Source: Betaproteobacteria bacterium UBA1934 (GTDB lineage Bacteria > Pseudomonadota > Gammaproteobacteria > Burkholderiales > Rhodocyclaceae). From it: a stretch of 64,000 bases of DNA. Shown one piece after another: positions 39,044 through 46,680 of this stretch. Every line of letters begins with the position of its first letter. Position 1 is the stretch's first letter. Below the pieces are notes generated by a model. It was not told the origin of the DNA. It made no database searches and saw only the letters and a list, made by a program, of their open reading frames with translations. Location: positions 62,001 to 126,000 of the forward strand of contig DDFG01000003.1 of the NCBI GenBank assembly GCA_002337055.1, in the 5' to 3' direction. A program made the translations under genes and the position numbers.

Positions 39044-40660
39044 ATGCCATCCACCTCCACGCCGCCTTTCGCGTGCACCCTCCCGCTGATCGTCGCCTTG
39101 CTCGCGGCGCTGGTGCTGCTTCCCGGCATTTGGGAAGCGACCGGCCTGACCGGAAAGGACGAGTTTTTTCTCAGCTTGCGCACGCCGATGGAAATGATGG
39201 CGGGCGACCACTGGCTAGTGCCCTTCCTCGACGGCGCGCCGCGCATCAAGAAACCGCCGATGCTGTACTGGATCGGCCGCACCAGTTTCGAGATATTCGG
39301 CCCCTCGCTGATCGCCGGTCGCGCCATCGCGGTGCTCTTTGCCGCCCTGCTGGCCGTGGCCACGGCCGCCATCGGTCGCCGTCTTGCCGATGCCCGCACC
39401 GGCCTGATTGCCGCCCTGGTTCTGCTCGGCTGCCTGGGCCTGCACACCGAAGGGCGGCGCCTGATGCTCGACGTGCCCACCGCGGCATTTTCCGCCTCTG
39501 CCCTGTGGGCGCTGCTGGTCTGGCGCGAACGCGCACAAACGCGCTGGTTGACGTTGGCCACGCTGCTGCTCGCTGCCGGGTTCCTCACCAAGGGCCCGGT
39601 CTCCCTGTTGCTGGCGGGCACCGGCGTGCTGGCCCTGCTCGCAACCCGGCTCTGGGCGCTCAGCGAAATGCACGCCCGCCTTCCTGTCTTGCTGCTGCAT
39701 TTCGCATTGTTCCTGGTCCTGGCCTTGCCCTGGTTCGTGGTCGTTCGCCTGCTGTACCCGGAAGCGGCGCAACTCGCTTTTGCCGACGAAGTCGAATCGC
39801 GGCAGTTCTTCTCGTTCACGCCCGAAATTCTGGCCGGGCTGTTCAACATTGGCTTGCCCTGGATGTTCATCTTCGTCGCCGCCGCCTGGCAGAGGCGTCA
39901 CGACTCGGGTTTACCGCGTGCCCTGGCGCTCTGGTTCGCGGCCAGTGTGCTGCCTTTTCTGTTCCTAAAGAGTTTCGATCGCTACCTGATCGGCTCGCTG
40001 GTGCCAATGTCGCTATTCGTGGCCCTTGCCCTGCCTCGTCTGGAGACGCGGTGGCCCTATCGGCTCGGGATGGCAGTGGCGCTGCTGTTCGGCGGCGCCC
40101 TGGCCGCCTTTGCCTTCCATTTCGGGCTCGGCGGGTGGCCCTGGCTGGTCGCCCCAGCCGTGTACCTCGTCTGGGCTTGGGGAGGAGGGTATCGTCGCAT
40201 CGTACATCGACTGGCCGCCCCGGCGATCTACGCAGCGGCGCTGATGGCGGGGGTGTTTCCGGCGCTCGGTATCAATGCGATGCCCGAGCCCGTCGTCGAA
40301 CTCGGTCGCCAGCGCACCATCGTGTTCTTTCACGGGCCGCAACCGGCGCTGTTGCCGATCCTGAGCGGCCATTCGCATCGGCTGCAAAAGCTGGATGCCG
40401 CCGCGATGCCCGCCCTCGCCGCCCAACACGCACTGGTGTTCTGCGAAGAGGCGCTGGCGCCAGAACTGGCCCGCCTGGCCGGTGAAGCCGGCTATCAGGC
40501 CCGACCGATGGGCGAATATCGTGCGTTGGCCAGCCACGGTTCGGGTCTGCGCTTCGCGCGCGAGGGCGCCACCCGCGACGACTGGCTGCGCGCGTGGCAG
40601 AGCCGCGATCTGGCACTGCTGACCACCCGCATCGTCTGGTTCGAGATCCTCCGACCGTGA
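39044..40660 (+). CDS. ArnT-like (GT83/PMT) membrane glycosyltransferase
   Basis: A 538-residue multi-membrane protein with about 11 hydrophobic segments. The first periplasmic loop has the acidic motif GKDEFFLSLRTPMEMM and RIKKPPMLYW, typical of ArnT/PMT-type transferases that move a sugar from a polyprenyl-phosphate donor to lipid A or another envelope acceptor. The donor is unknown. It overlaps the next gene by 4 bases (GTGA) and starts a four-gene operon. Confidence 0.87.
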   Translation: MPSTSTPPFACTLPLIVALLAALVLLPGIWEATGLTGKDEFFLSLRTPMEMMAGDHWLVPFLDGAPRIKKPPMLYWIGRTSFEIFGPSLIAGRAIAVLFAALLAVATAAIGRRLADARTGLIAALVLLGCLGLHTEGRRLMLDVPTAAFSASALWALLVWRERAQTRWLTLATLLLAAGFLTKGPVSLLLAGTGVLALLATRLWALSEMHARLPVLLLHFALFLVLALPWFVVVRLLYPEAAQLAFADEVESRQFFSFTPEILAGLFNIGLPWMFIFVAAAWQRRHDSGLPRALALWFAASVLPFLFLKSFDRYLIGSLVPMSLFVALALPRLETRWPYRLGMAVALLFGGALAAFAFHFGLGGWPWLVAPAVYLVWAWGGGYRRIVHRLAAPAIYAAALMAGVFPALGINAMPEPVVELGRQRTIVFFHGPQPALLPILSGHSHRLQKLDAAAMPALAAQHALVFCEEALAPELARLAGEAGYQARPMGEYRALASHGSGLRFAREGATRDDWLRAWQSRDLALLTTRIVWFEILRP

Positions 40661-41769
40661 AGCTCTTTCCCCGCCTGCCGCTCTATCTTTTTGTCGCCGC
40701 GCTCGCCGCTGCTTTCTGGCGCGCGCTGCCGCCGGCACCGCCGCAGTTCGTACCGCCGCCCGCACCGCGCGCGGATACCCACCCCGCGCATTTCGCCAGC
40801 GGCAATTTACCGGCGCCGACCGCCAGCGCGCACGCCGCCAGCCTGGTCGAACTCGCCGACGGTCGCATCGCCTGCGCCTGGTTCGGCGGCAGTCGGGAAG
40901 GCGCTGCGGATGTGGCAATCTGGCTATCCACCTGGGAAGGCGGCCAGTGGAGCGCGCCGCGCGTGATCCTCGACCGTGCCCGCCTGTCCGGGGCAACGCG
41001 ACAGCATGTGCGTCGACTGGGCAATCCGGTACTGGCGCGGCAAAACGACCGTCTGCATCTGTGGGTGGTGAGCACCGGCATCGGCGGATGGGCGACGAGT
41101 TCGCTCAACCACCTTGAATCGACCGACGGCGGCCAGCACTGGTCGTCGCCCGAGCGTCTCACGACGTCGCCCTTCCTCAATATCAGCACCCTGGTGCGGA
41201 CACCGCCGCTGGCGCTCGCCGATGGCGGTCTGGCGCTGCCGGCTTACCACGAGTTACTCGCCAAACAGGGCGAATGGCTGCGTCTCGACGCCGATGGCCG
41301 ATTGCTCGACAAGGTGCGCCTGCCGCAAGAGGGCGCGGCGATCCAGCCCACAGCCGTGGCGTTGAGCGCCACTGAAGCCCTGGCCTTGTTGCGCGATGCC
41401 GGGCCAGCGCCTGGACATATCCGCGTCGCCCGTACCGCCGACGGTGGCCAGCGCTGGCAAACCGATGAAGCGCTTGAACTGACCAATCCCGACGCCTCGC
41501 TCGCCTTGCTGCGGCTAGCCAGCGGCCGTCTCGTGCTCGCCGCCAACCCGGGCGCCGGACGGCGCATTCTCGACCTGTGGCTCTCCGATGATCAAGGACG
41601 ACATTGGCGGCACGCACGCCGCGTCGAGCAGGCGGCGGACGGCGAATTTTCGTATCCCGCTCTGATCCAGGCGACCGATGGTTCGATCCATCTTGCCTAC
41701 ACCTGGCAGCGGCAGGCGATCCGGCACGCTGTGTTCAGCGAAGCCTGGCTGCTGGGAGGTGACGCATGA
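40657..41769 (+). CDS. Sialidase-like (BNR repeat) exported protein
   Basis: A 370-residue protein with an N-terminal membrane anchor or signal (about 8-25). It has several Asp-boxes (STDGGQHW, TADGGQRW, SDDQGRHW) and the arginine-containing ACAWFGGSREGAADV segment, typical of the six-bladed sialidase propeller. Its substrate may not be sialic acid; many family members are uncharacterised. Start GTG 40657 is coupled to the glycosyltransferase stop. It overlaps the next gene by 4 bases. Confidence 0.82.
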   Translation: MKLFPRLPLYLFVAALAAAFWRALPPAPPQFVPPPAPRADTHPAHFASGNLPAPTASAHAASLVELADGRIACAWFGGSREGAADVAIWLSTWEGGQWSAPRVILDRARLSGATRQHVRRLGNPVLARQNDRLHLWVVSTGIGGWATSSLNHLESTDGGQHWSSPERLTTSPFLNISTLVRTPPLALADGGLALPAYHELLAKQGEWLRLDADGRLLDKVRLPQEGAAIQPTAVALSATEALALLRDAGPAPGHIRVARTADGGQRWQTDEALELTNPDASLALLRLASGRLVLAANPGAGRRILDLWLSDDQGRHWRHARRVEQAADGEFSYPALIQATDGSIHLAYTWQRQAIRHAVFSEAWLLGGDA

Positions 41770-42320
41770 CTGCCTGGTTCGGCTATCTCGCCTGCGCGCT
41801 GCTTCCGGCTGCGATCGCCGCCAGTTGGCCGGCCCCGCCCCGCAACCGGCGCATCAACGCGACGCTGGTCGCGCTCGCCGCGCTGCTGCCGCTTCCGGGC
41901 GGCGACAGCGCTGCCCAATGGTTGCACGCGCTGTTGGGCACGCCCTCAATGCCGCTCGCGGGACTGGCCCTGCTGACCGTGCTCGGTCAGCCGCCAAGGA
42001 GCTTGGAAAAACCCGTGCTGCTCGCCTTCGTCCTGCTCGCCGTCGAGTTCTATGCGCTGGCGCTGGGCCTGGGTCAATTCGATGTTTACGGCATCGGCTA
42101 CCGTGGCCCGTTGCTCGTCGCTGCGCTGTTCCCGATCGGGATGTGGCTGTGGTACAGCGACAAGACCATCTGGCTGACACTGCTGGCGGCTGCCCTGTTC
42201 ACCTATGCCGGCGGCCTCTACGCCAATCTCTGGGACGCACTCTTCGACCCGCTGCTGGTCGGGATGGCACTGGTCAGACTGGCGTGGCCGGGACGACAGC
42301 CAATCCTTGGACGACAATGA
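41766..42320 (+). CDS. Integral membrane protein, hypothetical
   Basis: A 184-residue protein with about five hydrophobic segments and no recognised motif. It overlaps the sialidase-like gene (ATGA) and the acetyltransferase gene (4 bases), so it belongs to the same envelope-sugar operon. Its role is unknown. Confidence 0.75.
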   Translation: MTAWFGYLACALLPAAIAASWPAPPRNRRINATLVALAALLPLPGGDSAAQWLHALLGTPSMPLAGLALLTVLGQPPRSLEKPVLLAFVLLAVEFYALALGLGQFDVYGIGYRGPLLVAALFPIGMWLWYSDKTIWLTLLAAALFTYAGGLYANLWDALFDPLLVGMALVRLAWPGRQPILGRQ

Positions 42321-42895
42321 ACAACATGCAACCGTCTGCACAAGGGATTAAACCAACCATCCGCGAACACGCCGCCTTTCTCGCGATGTTGACCGATTTC
42401 GAGCAGAACGATCCCTCGAATGCGGAGGCCTATGCCGATGCCCGCGAAGGCTTCGATGCATATGTGCAATTTCTACACGGCCAGGAAAATGGTCTCAACC
42501 TGCCCGCCGGGTGGGTGCCCTGCTCACATCGCTGGCTGCGCTCCCCCGAGGGGCACATTGTAGGTTGCACGCGCTTGCGGCACCGCATCGACAACCCGTT
42601 TCTATTCAATGAAGGCGGACACATTGGTTGCGATATCTCGCCGAGTTTTCGCCGCAAGGGGCTCGGTCACCTTGCGCTCAGCGTTGCCTTGGCTGAAGCC
42701 CACACCAAGGAAATCGGCCGCGTTCTGCTGGTTACGGGCGAAACCAACTTGGCATCCCGTGCGGTGATCGGGCGTCAGGGCGGTGTCCTCGAAAGCATCG
42801 AATATTCAGCCTTCTGGCAGGAGAGGCTGTGTCGTTATCGGATCGACGTCTCTTGCCGGTCACCCTGTTATCACCCTGAACCCACGGCAAAGTGA
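42317..42895 (+). CDS. GNAT-family N-acetyltransferase
   Basis: A 192-residue GNAT acetyltransferase. The acetyl-CoA motif appears as SFRRKGLGHLALSVAL (about residues 112-128), with GGHIGCDI before it and LVTGETNLASRAVI after. The substrate is unknown. It is the last gene of the glycosyltransferase operon, coupled through ATGA. It is also the last clearly chromosomal gene before the tRNA-Pro fragment. Confidence 0.86.
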   Translation: MNNMQPSAQGIKPTIREHAAFLAMLTDFEQNDPSNAEAYADAREGFDAYVQFLHGQENGLNLPAGWVPCSHRWLRSPEGHIVGCTRLRHRIDNPFLFNEGGHIGCDISPSFRRKGLGHLALSVALAEAHTKEIGRVLLVTGETNLASRAVIGRQGGVLESIEYSAFWQERLCRYRIDVSCRSPCYHPEPTAK

Positions 42896-42928
42896 TTAGT
42901 CAGTTGTAAGCGCGCGATTCCAGATAGC

Positions 42929-42955
42929 AAAAAAGCCCTCTAAAAACAGGGCTTT
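42929..42955 (-). terminator. Terminator of the former tRNA-Pro transcript
   Basis: On the minus strand AAAGCCCT/AGGGCTTT forms an 8-bp stem followed by TTTTTT. It lies just beyond the CCA end of the tRNA-Pro fragment, as expected for the terminator of the original tRNA gene. Confidence 0.8.
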
Positions 42956-42967
42956 CAGCGAGAATTT

Positions 42968-43012
42968 TGGTCGGAGTGACATGATTCGAACATGCGACCC
43001 CTGCGTCCCGAA
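42968..43012 (-). other. Attachment site: 3' half of tRNA-Pro(CGG)
   Basis: Read on the minus strand, this is the last 45 bases of a tRNA-Pro. It has the anticodon loop TTCGGGA, the 3' anticodon arm CGCAG, variable loop, T-arm GCATG-TTCGAAT-CATGT, acceptor 3' strand CACTCCG, A and CCA. The 5' anticodon arm that should precede (CTGCG) is absent, and the sequence diverges exactly at the anticodon loop. So this is not a working tRNA but the duplicated end left by a tyrosine-recombinase integration event. The element extends to higher coordinates. Confidence 0.88.
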
Positions 43013-43242
43013 GGCCTTTCCCTGCCCCATCCCCACCAGGAGAGCCCAGGGTTTTTACATATAGAACAAGGGTTTATTCTGCAACAGAACGCAAGAGCAC
43101 GCAACAAAACGCATCATTTTTCGTGTCGCCGTGCCGCACAATTGCCGCACAAAAATCACGATTGTCATATGACCAAAAATCAAAAAGCCTGCGAATAAAC
43201 TAGCATCGCTTCACTCCTCGTACCCATTACGAGGAGCCAACA
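43013..43242. other. Element end, non-coding
   Basis: Between the attachment site and the first HTH gene I find no gene. The AT content is higher than on the chromosomal side. Integrase-arm sites would be expected here but cannot be identified by eye. Confidence 0.5.
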
Positions 43243-43515
43243 GTGACGGAATATACCCCAATCACGAAGGTCAAAGCAGCCGAAATTTTGTCAGTCAGTC
43301 CTCGAACTATAGACAATATGATGGCCGATGGAACGCTTCCAACTCACTATTACATCGGCCGCAAAGCCTACTGGCACCCCGATGTTTTTTTCTCATGGCT
43401 CAACCTAAAACTGGGCTGCACTCCATCTCCGGATTTAGCACTGGAAGTGCAGAGTGTCTCCTTGAATACCTCTACCTCTGGGCGCCGAGGAAGGCCACGC
43501 AAGTCTGGCCGCTAG
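43243..43515 (+). CDS. AlpA/excisionase-like helix-turn-helix protein
   Basis: A 90-residue protein starting at GTG 43243 with GAGGAG upstream. It has a MerR/HTH_17-type DNA-binding motif (ITKVKAAEILSVSPRTIDNMMADGTLP...KAYWHPDVFFSWL). The tail is basic (GRRGRPRKSGR). Such proteins in integrated elements act as excisionases or AlpA-type activators. Position next to the attachment site fits that role. Confidence 0.78.
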   Translation: MTEYTPITKVKAAEILSVSPRTIDNMMADGTLPTHYYIGRKAYWHPDVFFSWLNLKLGCTPSPDLALEVQSVSLNTSTSGRRGRPRKSGR

Positions 43516-43540
43516 ACGATGGTACTTTTTACACTTGAGA

Positions 43541-43546
43541 TATAAT
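43541..43546 (+). promoter_or_regulatory. -10 promoter element of the riboswitch leader
   Basis: A perfect TATAAT lies 2 bases before the first base of the riboswitch P1 stem, so transcription would begin within or just at its 5' edge. No good -35 at 17 bp is visible, suggesting an activator or non-canonical spacing. Confidence 0.55.
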
Positions 43547-43548
43547 TA

Positions 43549-43632
43549 GCAACTGTAAAAGGGCAAACGGGGCGTAACCTCCGGACGCAAAGCTACAGAC
43601 CCGACCGGCCAGGCCGAGGGTGGCTGAGTTGC
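43549..43632 (+). ncRNA. c-di-GMP-I (GEMM-I) riboswitch
   Basis: The sequence has the invariant GEMM-I blocks GGGCAAAC and GGACGCAAAGC. Between them a stem (CGGGG/CCTCCG, with one C x C mismatch) is capped by the GNRA loop GTAA. P1 closes as GCAACT/AGTTGC, and the 3' arm holds nested ACCC/GGGT and CGGCC/GGCCG pairings. The base matching Vc2 G20 is G (GGGC), which fits c-di-GMP rather than cGAMP preference. It lies upstream of the ATPase gene at 43938, with terminator-like hairpins between. Confidence 0.88.
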
Positions 43633-43688
43633 ACGTTCTCCAGCGCATTCGCGCAGTTACTCCCCTTTTGAACGAAGCTTTTCTGGCT

Positions 43689-43712
43689 TGCCTGCGGGCA
43701 GGCCATTGGGTT
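43689..43712 (+). terminator. Hairpin in the riboswitch leader
   Basis: A 9-bp stem TGGCTTGCC/GGCAGGCCA with loop TGCG (one G-T pair) is followed by TTGGGTTTTGG. It could be part of the expression platform; the T-run is imperfect. Confidence 0.5.
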
Positions 43713-43860
43713 TTGGTGCCTTCGTTCTTTAACAGTCAAAAATCAACACTCCATGCTTCATCGTGGGGTGTGCCAGCGATGGTGCTGGCTGGCGCAAGCC
43801 AGTCAGCCCATGTCCCCTTTCTGCATCGTTTCGTGCCATCCGGCCGACCTCGAATGGGTC

Positions 43861-43918
43861 CCGCATTCGTGCGGTTTTACTTCATTTGTCTTGATGCAGC
43901 CGTGGTTCAAACCACGGC
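43861..43918 (+). promoter_or_regulatory. Leader hairpins before the ATPase gene
   Basis: CCGCA-TTCG-TGCGG followed by TTTTACTT (43861-43880) looks like a short intrinsic terminator. A perfect 9-bp hairpin GCCGTGGTT/AACCACGGC (43899-43918) lies just before the SD sequence (AAAGGAAA) of the ATPase gene. Together with the riboswitch they could set premature termination or translation. Confidence 0.55.
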
Positions 43919-43937
43919 CTATTGAAAGGAAAAAACC

Positions 43938-45263
43938 ATGAACAACACCAACGTTATCGGTCTGGACGGCATGCCCCTCAACGCTTCCTGTGACAACCAG
44001 GAGGGTGGCTACATTGCCCTCGGTTACAACGGGAACTGCTCGTATGTCTATTCGCGCATCCAGGAACGTGTCGTCGGCATTCGTCCCACTCATATGAATG
44101 AGATGAATCTGAAGACCATCTGTGGTGCCGACTGGTGCGAGAAGAACTGGACCGAATTCCATCCTGTGAAGGAGGAAATGTTCTTCAACCACAAAGCGCT
44201 GGCGACCCAGGTTATCAGGGACTGCCAGGCCGCAGGCATGTTTGTCGAAACCCAGGAGCGCAAGCTCGGGGTCTGGGCAAGCCAGGACGGTGGGTCCCTC
44301 TACATCAACGGGGATACGCTGTGGCGTAACGATGGAGTCGAAATCAAACGGGGGTTCATCGACGGCAAGGTTTATCCGAAATGCGGCGGTGTCGGTTTCA
44401 ACGCTGAAACTGAAATTGCCACTCAGGAAGACATTGACCGTGTAATGGCTTCGTTTAACAGCTACGAATGGCAGGGAGAGATGGTGCCCGAAATGCTACT
44501 CGGCTGGTTTGTGTGTGCATTGATGCCGACGGCGCTCGAACGTCGTCCGCATATTTACTTCACCGGGCCGGCAGGTATTGGCAAGACCACCATTCTTGAC
44601 ACGATGAACTATCTTCTGGGCCCCTTGGCTTTCAAGTCGAGCGGGCCGCAGCGTATGGCGGGTCTCTATCAGTCCCTGATGAACACGCCCCGCGCTGTCA
44701 TTCTGGACGAATTTGAGGCGGACCACGCCAATCGCGGTTGGGCGGAGACGCTCGAAATCGCGCGAATTTCTTATAGCTTGCCAGAAGACGACCATGGGAT
44801 TGTTCGGGGCTCCCCCACGGGGACAGCGAAGAGCTATCGGTTCTACGCACCGTTCCTCGCTGCGGGAATTGTTCCGGGCAAATTTCAAGCTGCTGACCTG
44901 AGCCGCTGGGTTATCGTTGAAGCGAAGGGTCGCAAGCCTGGTGCTGAGGCAACCCGGATTAGCGAAAGGGAAGCGCGGGCTATTGGTCCGCGCCTTGCAG
45001 CTTTAGCCGTTCGTAGGTGGAGTGTGCTTCAGGCATCGCTGGAGACCATTCGCGAAACAATTCAACTGCGCGGTGGTGACGCCCGTCTGGCTGATACCGT
45101 GGGTCCGCTGATGGCTGGCTATTGGGCACTGGTGTCCGATAAGCCGGCGACAGCAGATGATGCGGCCACTTTGGTTGGTTTGTGCGGCCTCGCCAAACAT
45201 CTCAAGCAACGTGAGGAAAACCTCCTTTTCGAGTTAGTGCCATGTATTCTCCAAGCCGACTAG
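43938..45263 (+). CDS. Primase/helicase-type P-loop ATPase of a mobile element, possibly C-terminally shortened
   Basis: A 441-residue protein. The ATPase core has Walker A GPAGIGKTT (about residue 208) and Walker B AVILDEFEADH (about 252). This resembles the helicase half of phage, satellite and plasmid primase-helicases (D5/DUF5906-like), but I see no primase active site. The N-terminal 180 residues are a separate beta-rich domain. The protein ends soon after the ATPase core, and its stop codon lies inside a 22-bp repeat that recurs 845 bp downstream, so it may be truncated. The leader carries a c-di-GMP riboswitch. Confidence 0.72.
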   Translation: MNNTNVIGLDGMPLNASCDNQEGGYIALGYNGNCSYVYSRIQERVVGIRPTHMNEMNLKTICGADWCEKNWTEFHPVKEEMFFNHKALATQVIRDCQAAGMFVETQERKLGVWASQDGGSLYINGDTLWRNDGVEIKRGFIDGKVYPKCGGVGFNAETEIATQEDIDRVMASFNSYEWQGEMVPEMLLGWFVCALMPTALERRPHIYFTGPAGIGKTTILDTMNYLLGPLAFKSSGPQRMAGLYQSLMNTPRAVILDEFEADHANRGWAETLEIARISYSLPEDDHGIVRGSPTGTAKSYRFYAPFLAAGIVPGKFQAADLSRWVIVEAKGRKPGAEATRISEREARAIGPRLAALAVRRWSVLQASLETIRETIQLRGGDARLADTVGPLMAGYWALVSDKPATADDAATLVGLCGLAKHLKQREENLLFELVPCILQAD

Positions 45264-45282
45264 CTCACTGAATGAGCCATAG
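45261..45282. repeat. Direct repeat copy 1 (core GCTCA-N5-TGAGC)
   Basis: A 22-bp sequence matching 46106-46127 at 20 of 22 bases. Each copy holds the inverted repeat GCTCA-N5-TGAGC. This copy includes the TAG stop of the ATPase gene. The two copies bracket the deoxyribosyltransferase operon. Confidence 0.65.
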
Positions 45283-45301
45283 GTTAGATTTTGTCGATGC
45301 C

Positions 45302-45868
45302 CTACCGCTCATCTCGACCGTCACGATAGTCTGCAGGGAGACGCCCCCTCAATCGACGAAGTGAGGCCAATTGCTCGGGAATGTTCTTGGCAGACATGAG
45401 CGCTTGGAGTGCGTCATCCAGGCCTCCGACAACAATCACGCAAGACTCAGCCAACATCAAATTGACCGGATGCTCGAAATTCTCAACGAGATTGCCATCA
45501 CGGTCTCGCCACACACCGCCGTGCTGACCAAGAGGCCCGAACAAGCGCCCCACTCTGTCCTTCAGGCATTCGGAACTTTCGATATACCCTACGACGGGAA
45601 TTCCACGGGCAACGGCAAAGCCAACTTCGAATGCCGTTCCTGAGTCGACCTCTGCACCACGGAATGCATTGAGGTTCGCCACCACTGCATCCGCTCGACT
45701 CAACAACTCGATGTTGGTCGTGAAAATATGCCACGACTTCAATGTCGGCTGGTCGATTGGATGTAAAGGCTCGAAGCCGTACCTGCGACAAAGGGCTTTG
45801 TGCTCGTCAGCCAAGCGCTCGGCGTCGAGGTAGAAAACATCAGGGCCGGCGAGATAGACGGATTTCAT
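45302..45868 (-). CDS. Nucleoside 2-deoxyribosyltransferase family protein
   Basis: A 188-residue protein of the Rossmann-like NDT family. It starts MKSVYLAGPDVF (family N terminus) and has DAVVANLNAFRGAEVDSGTAFEVGFAVARGIPVVGY, where the Glu of AFEVG is the likely nucleophile. NDTs cleave N-glycosidic bonds of deoxynucleosides; some relatives act as effectors or base-hydrolases in conflict systems. ATG 45868 fits the family best; GTG 45892 is in frame and overlaps nothing, giving 196 residues. It directly follows the 56-residue gene on the same strand. Confidence 0.85.
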   Translation of the reverse strand: MKSVYLAGPDVFYLDAERLADEHKALCRRYGFEPLHPIDQPTLKSWHIFTTNIELLSRADAVVANLNAFRGAEVDSGTAFEVGFAVARGIPVVGYIESSECLKDRVGRLFGPLGQHGGVWRDRDGNLVENFEHPVNLMLAESCVIVVGGLDDALQALMSAKNIPEQLASLRRLRGRLPADYRDGRDER

Positions 45869-45893
45869 TGGCAGCAGAATAGGCCCGAACACA

Positions 45894-46064
45894 TCAGCTT
45901 ACCCGTGCCTGGCGGCGCCATGCAGCGGGCATCTGAAGAGTTCGAGTTGCCGATGACCAGTCAGTTTGATGGAAATAGGCATCGGGCAAGGGCTGGTATG
46001 GCGAAACGCTTCCACAGAGCAAGTCAAACAAAGCCTGCAAGCGAATGGTTAGGTTCTTGTGCAT
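45894..46064 (-). CDS. Small protein (56 aa), unknown, coupled to the deoxyribosyltransferase
   Basis: A 56-residue reading frame with a strong SD sequence (AAGGAG, 6 bases before ATG). It ends TGATGTG, so its stop overlaps or touches possible starts of the deoxyribosyltransferase. Composition is plausible for a protein (MHKNLTIRLQALFDLLCGSV...). No family is recognised. The coupling suggests a two-gene unit, for example a partner, inhibitor or antitoxin-like protein; this is inference. Confidence 0.6.
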   Translation of the reverse strand: MHKNLTIRLQALFDLLCGSVSPYQPLPDAYFHQTDWSSATRTLQMPAAWRRQARVS

Positions 46065-46105
46065 CGTCGTCTCCTTGTATCGGTGACGACAGGTTAATAG
46101 CCAAG

Positions 46106-46127
46106 TAGCTCACGGAATGAGCCACAG
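46106..46127. repeat. Direct repeat copy 2 (core GCTCA-N5-TGAGC)
   Basis: Second copy of the repeat at 45261-45282, 20 of 22 bases identical and in the same orientation. It lies upstream of the 56-residue gene and could also be its promoter-region operator. Confidence 0.65.
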
Positions 46128-46387
46128 CAAATCACTATTGTCAGTCGCTCAGAATTTCCCCAATAAGTCCAAAGTTGCCGCGTATATGTCAGGCCGATTG
46201 CTTTCCCGAGGAGCAGCAACATTCAAGGTTTGAATGTCGAACTGACTCAACCAGTTAATCAAGCATTTTTAGGACTCATCAAGAGTCAAACTATCTAACT
46301 GCAGAACCAGATGCGGCCTAGCAGCCTGTCGAAAAAAACGACAAAGGCATCATGCGATATACGGTGTTTGTCAAGTCCATTGCATTA
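46128..46387. other. Non-coding stretch
   Basis: I see no gene. It contains a small hairpin GGACTC-ATCAA-GAGTC near 46270 and TGTCG-A7-CGACA near 46330, which could mark the end of the minus-strand RHH transcript. Neither is a standard terminator. Confidence 0.4.
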
Positions 46388-46666
46388 TCAGCCACCAAAC
46401 GCTCGCTCGAGCGCTCTGGACACGAAAGCACGGCGCAGCCCATACTGGGCGTAGTGTGCCAGGGCCTGCTCGGTCGACGGGTCCAAGCGGACCGTCAACC
46501 GCACACGCCCCTCCATTGGAAGTTGCGAACGCTGGGGCAGGTTTGGGTGGTGTGCTAGTTCTACTGCAATCGCGTCGCGGATGGCTATGGATTTGTTGGG
46601 TAGATGCATCAGGAAGGATGCGGTAGTGAGGCTCACAGAGACAACGCACGGATGGCTCGAGAACAT
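46388..46666 (-). CDS. Small protein with C-terminal ribbon-helix-helix domain
   Basis: A 92-residue protein. The last 40 residues fit a ribbon-helix-helix DNA-binding fold (RVRLTVRLDPSTEQALAHYAQYGLRRAFVSRAL). Start 46666 has AAGGAG 7 bases upstream; an internal ATG at 46609 lacks one. The SD sequence sits right after an intrinsic terminator of the gene upstream. RHH proteins on mobile elements usually act as copy, transfer or toxin-antitoxin regulators. Confidence 0.65.
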   Translation of the reverse strand: MFSSHPCVVSVSLTTASFLMHLPNKSIAIRDAIAVELAHHPNLPQRSQLPMEGRVRLTVRLDPSTEQALAHYAQYGLRRAFVSRALERAFGG

Positions 46667-46680
46667 TCAAGTCTCCTTGA

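Noticed and set aside
42968..43045. A complete tRNA-Pro gene on the minus strand
   Set aside because: Only the 3' half pairs correctly. The 5' arm of the anticodon stem and the D-arm are absent, so it is an attachment remnant.
45800..46108. A 102-residue plus-strand reading frame
   Set aside because: It runs antisense to the SD-supported 56-residue gene and the deoxyribosyltransferase start and has no SD sequence.
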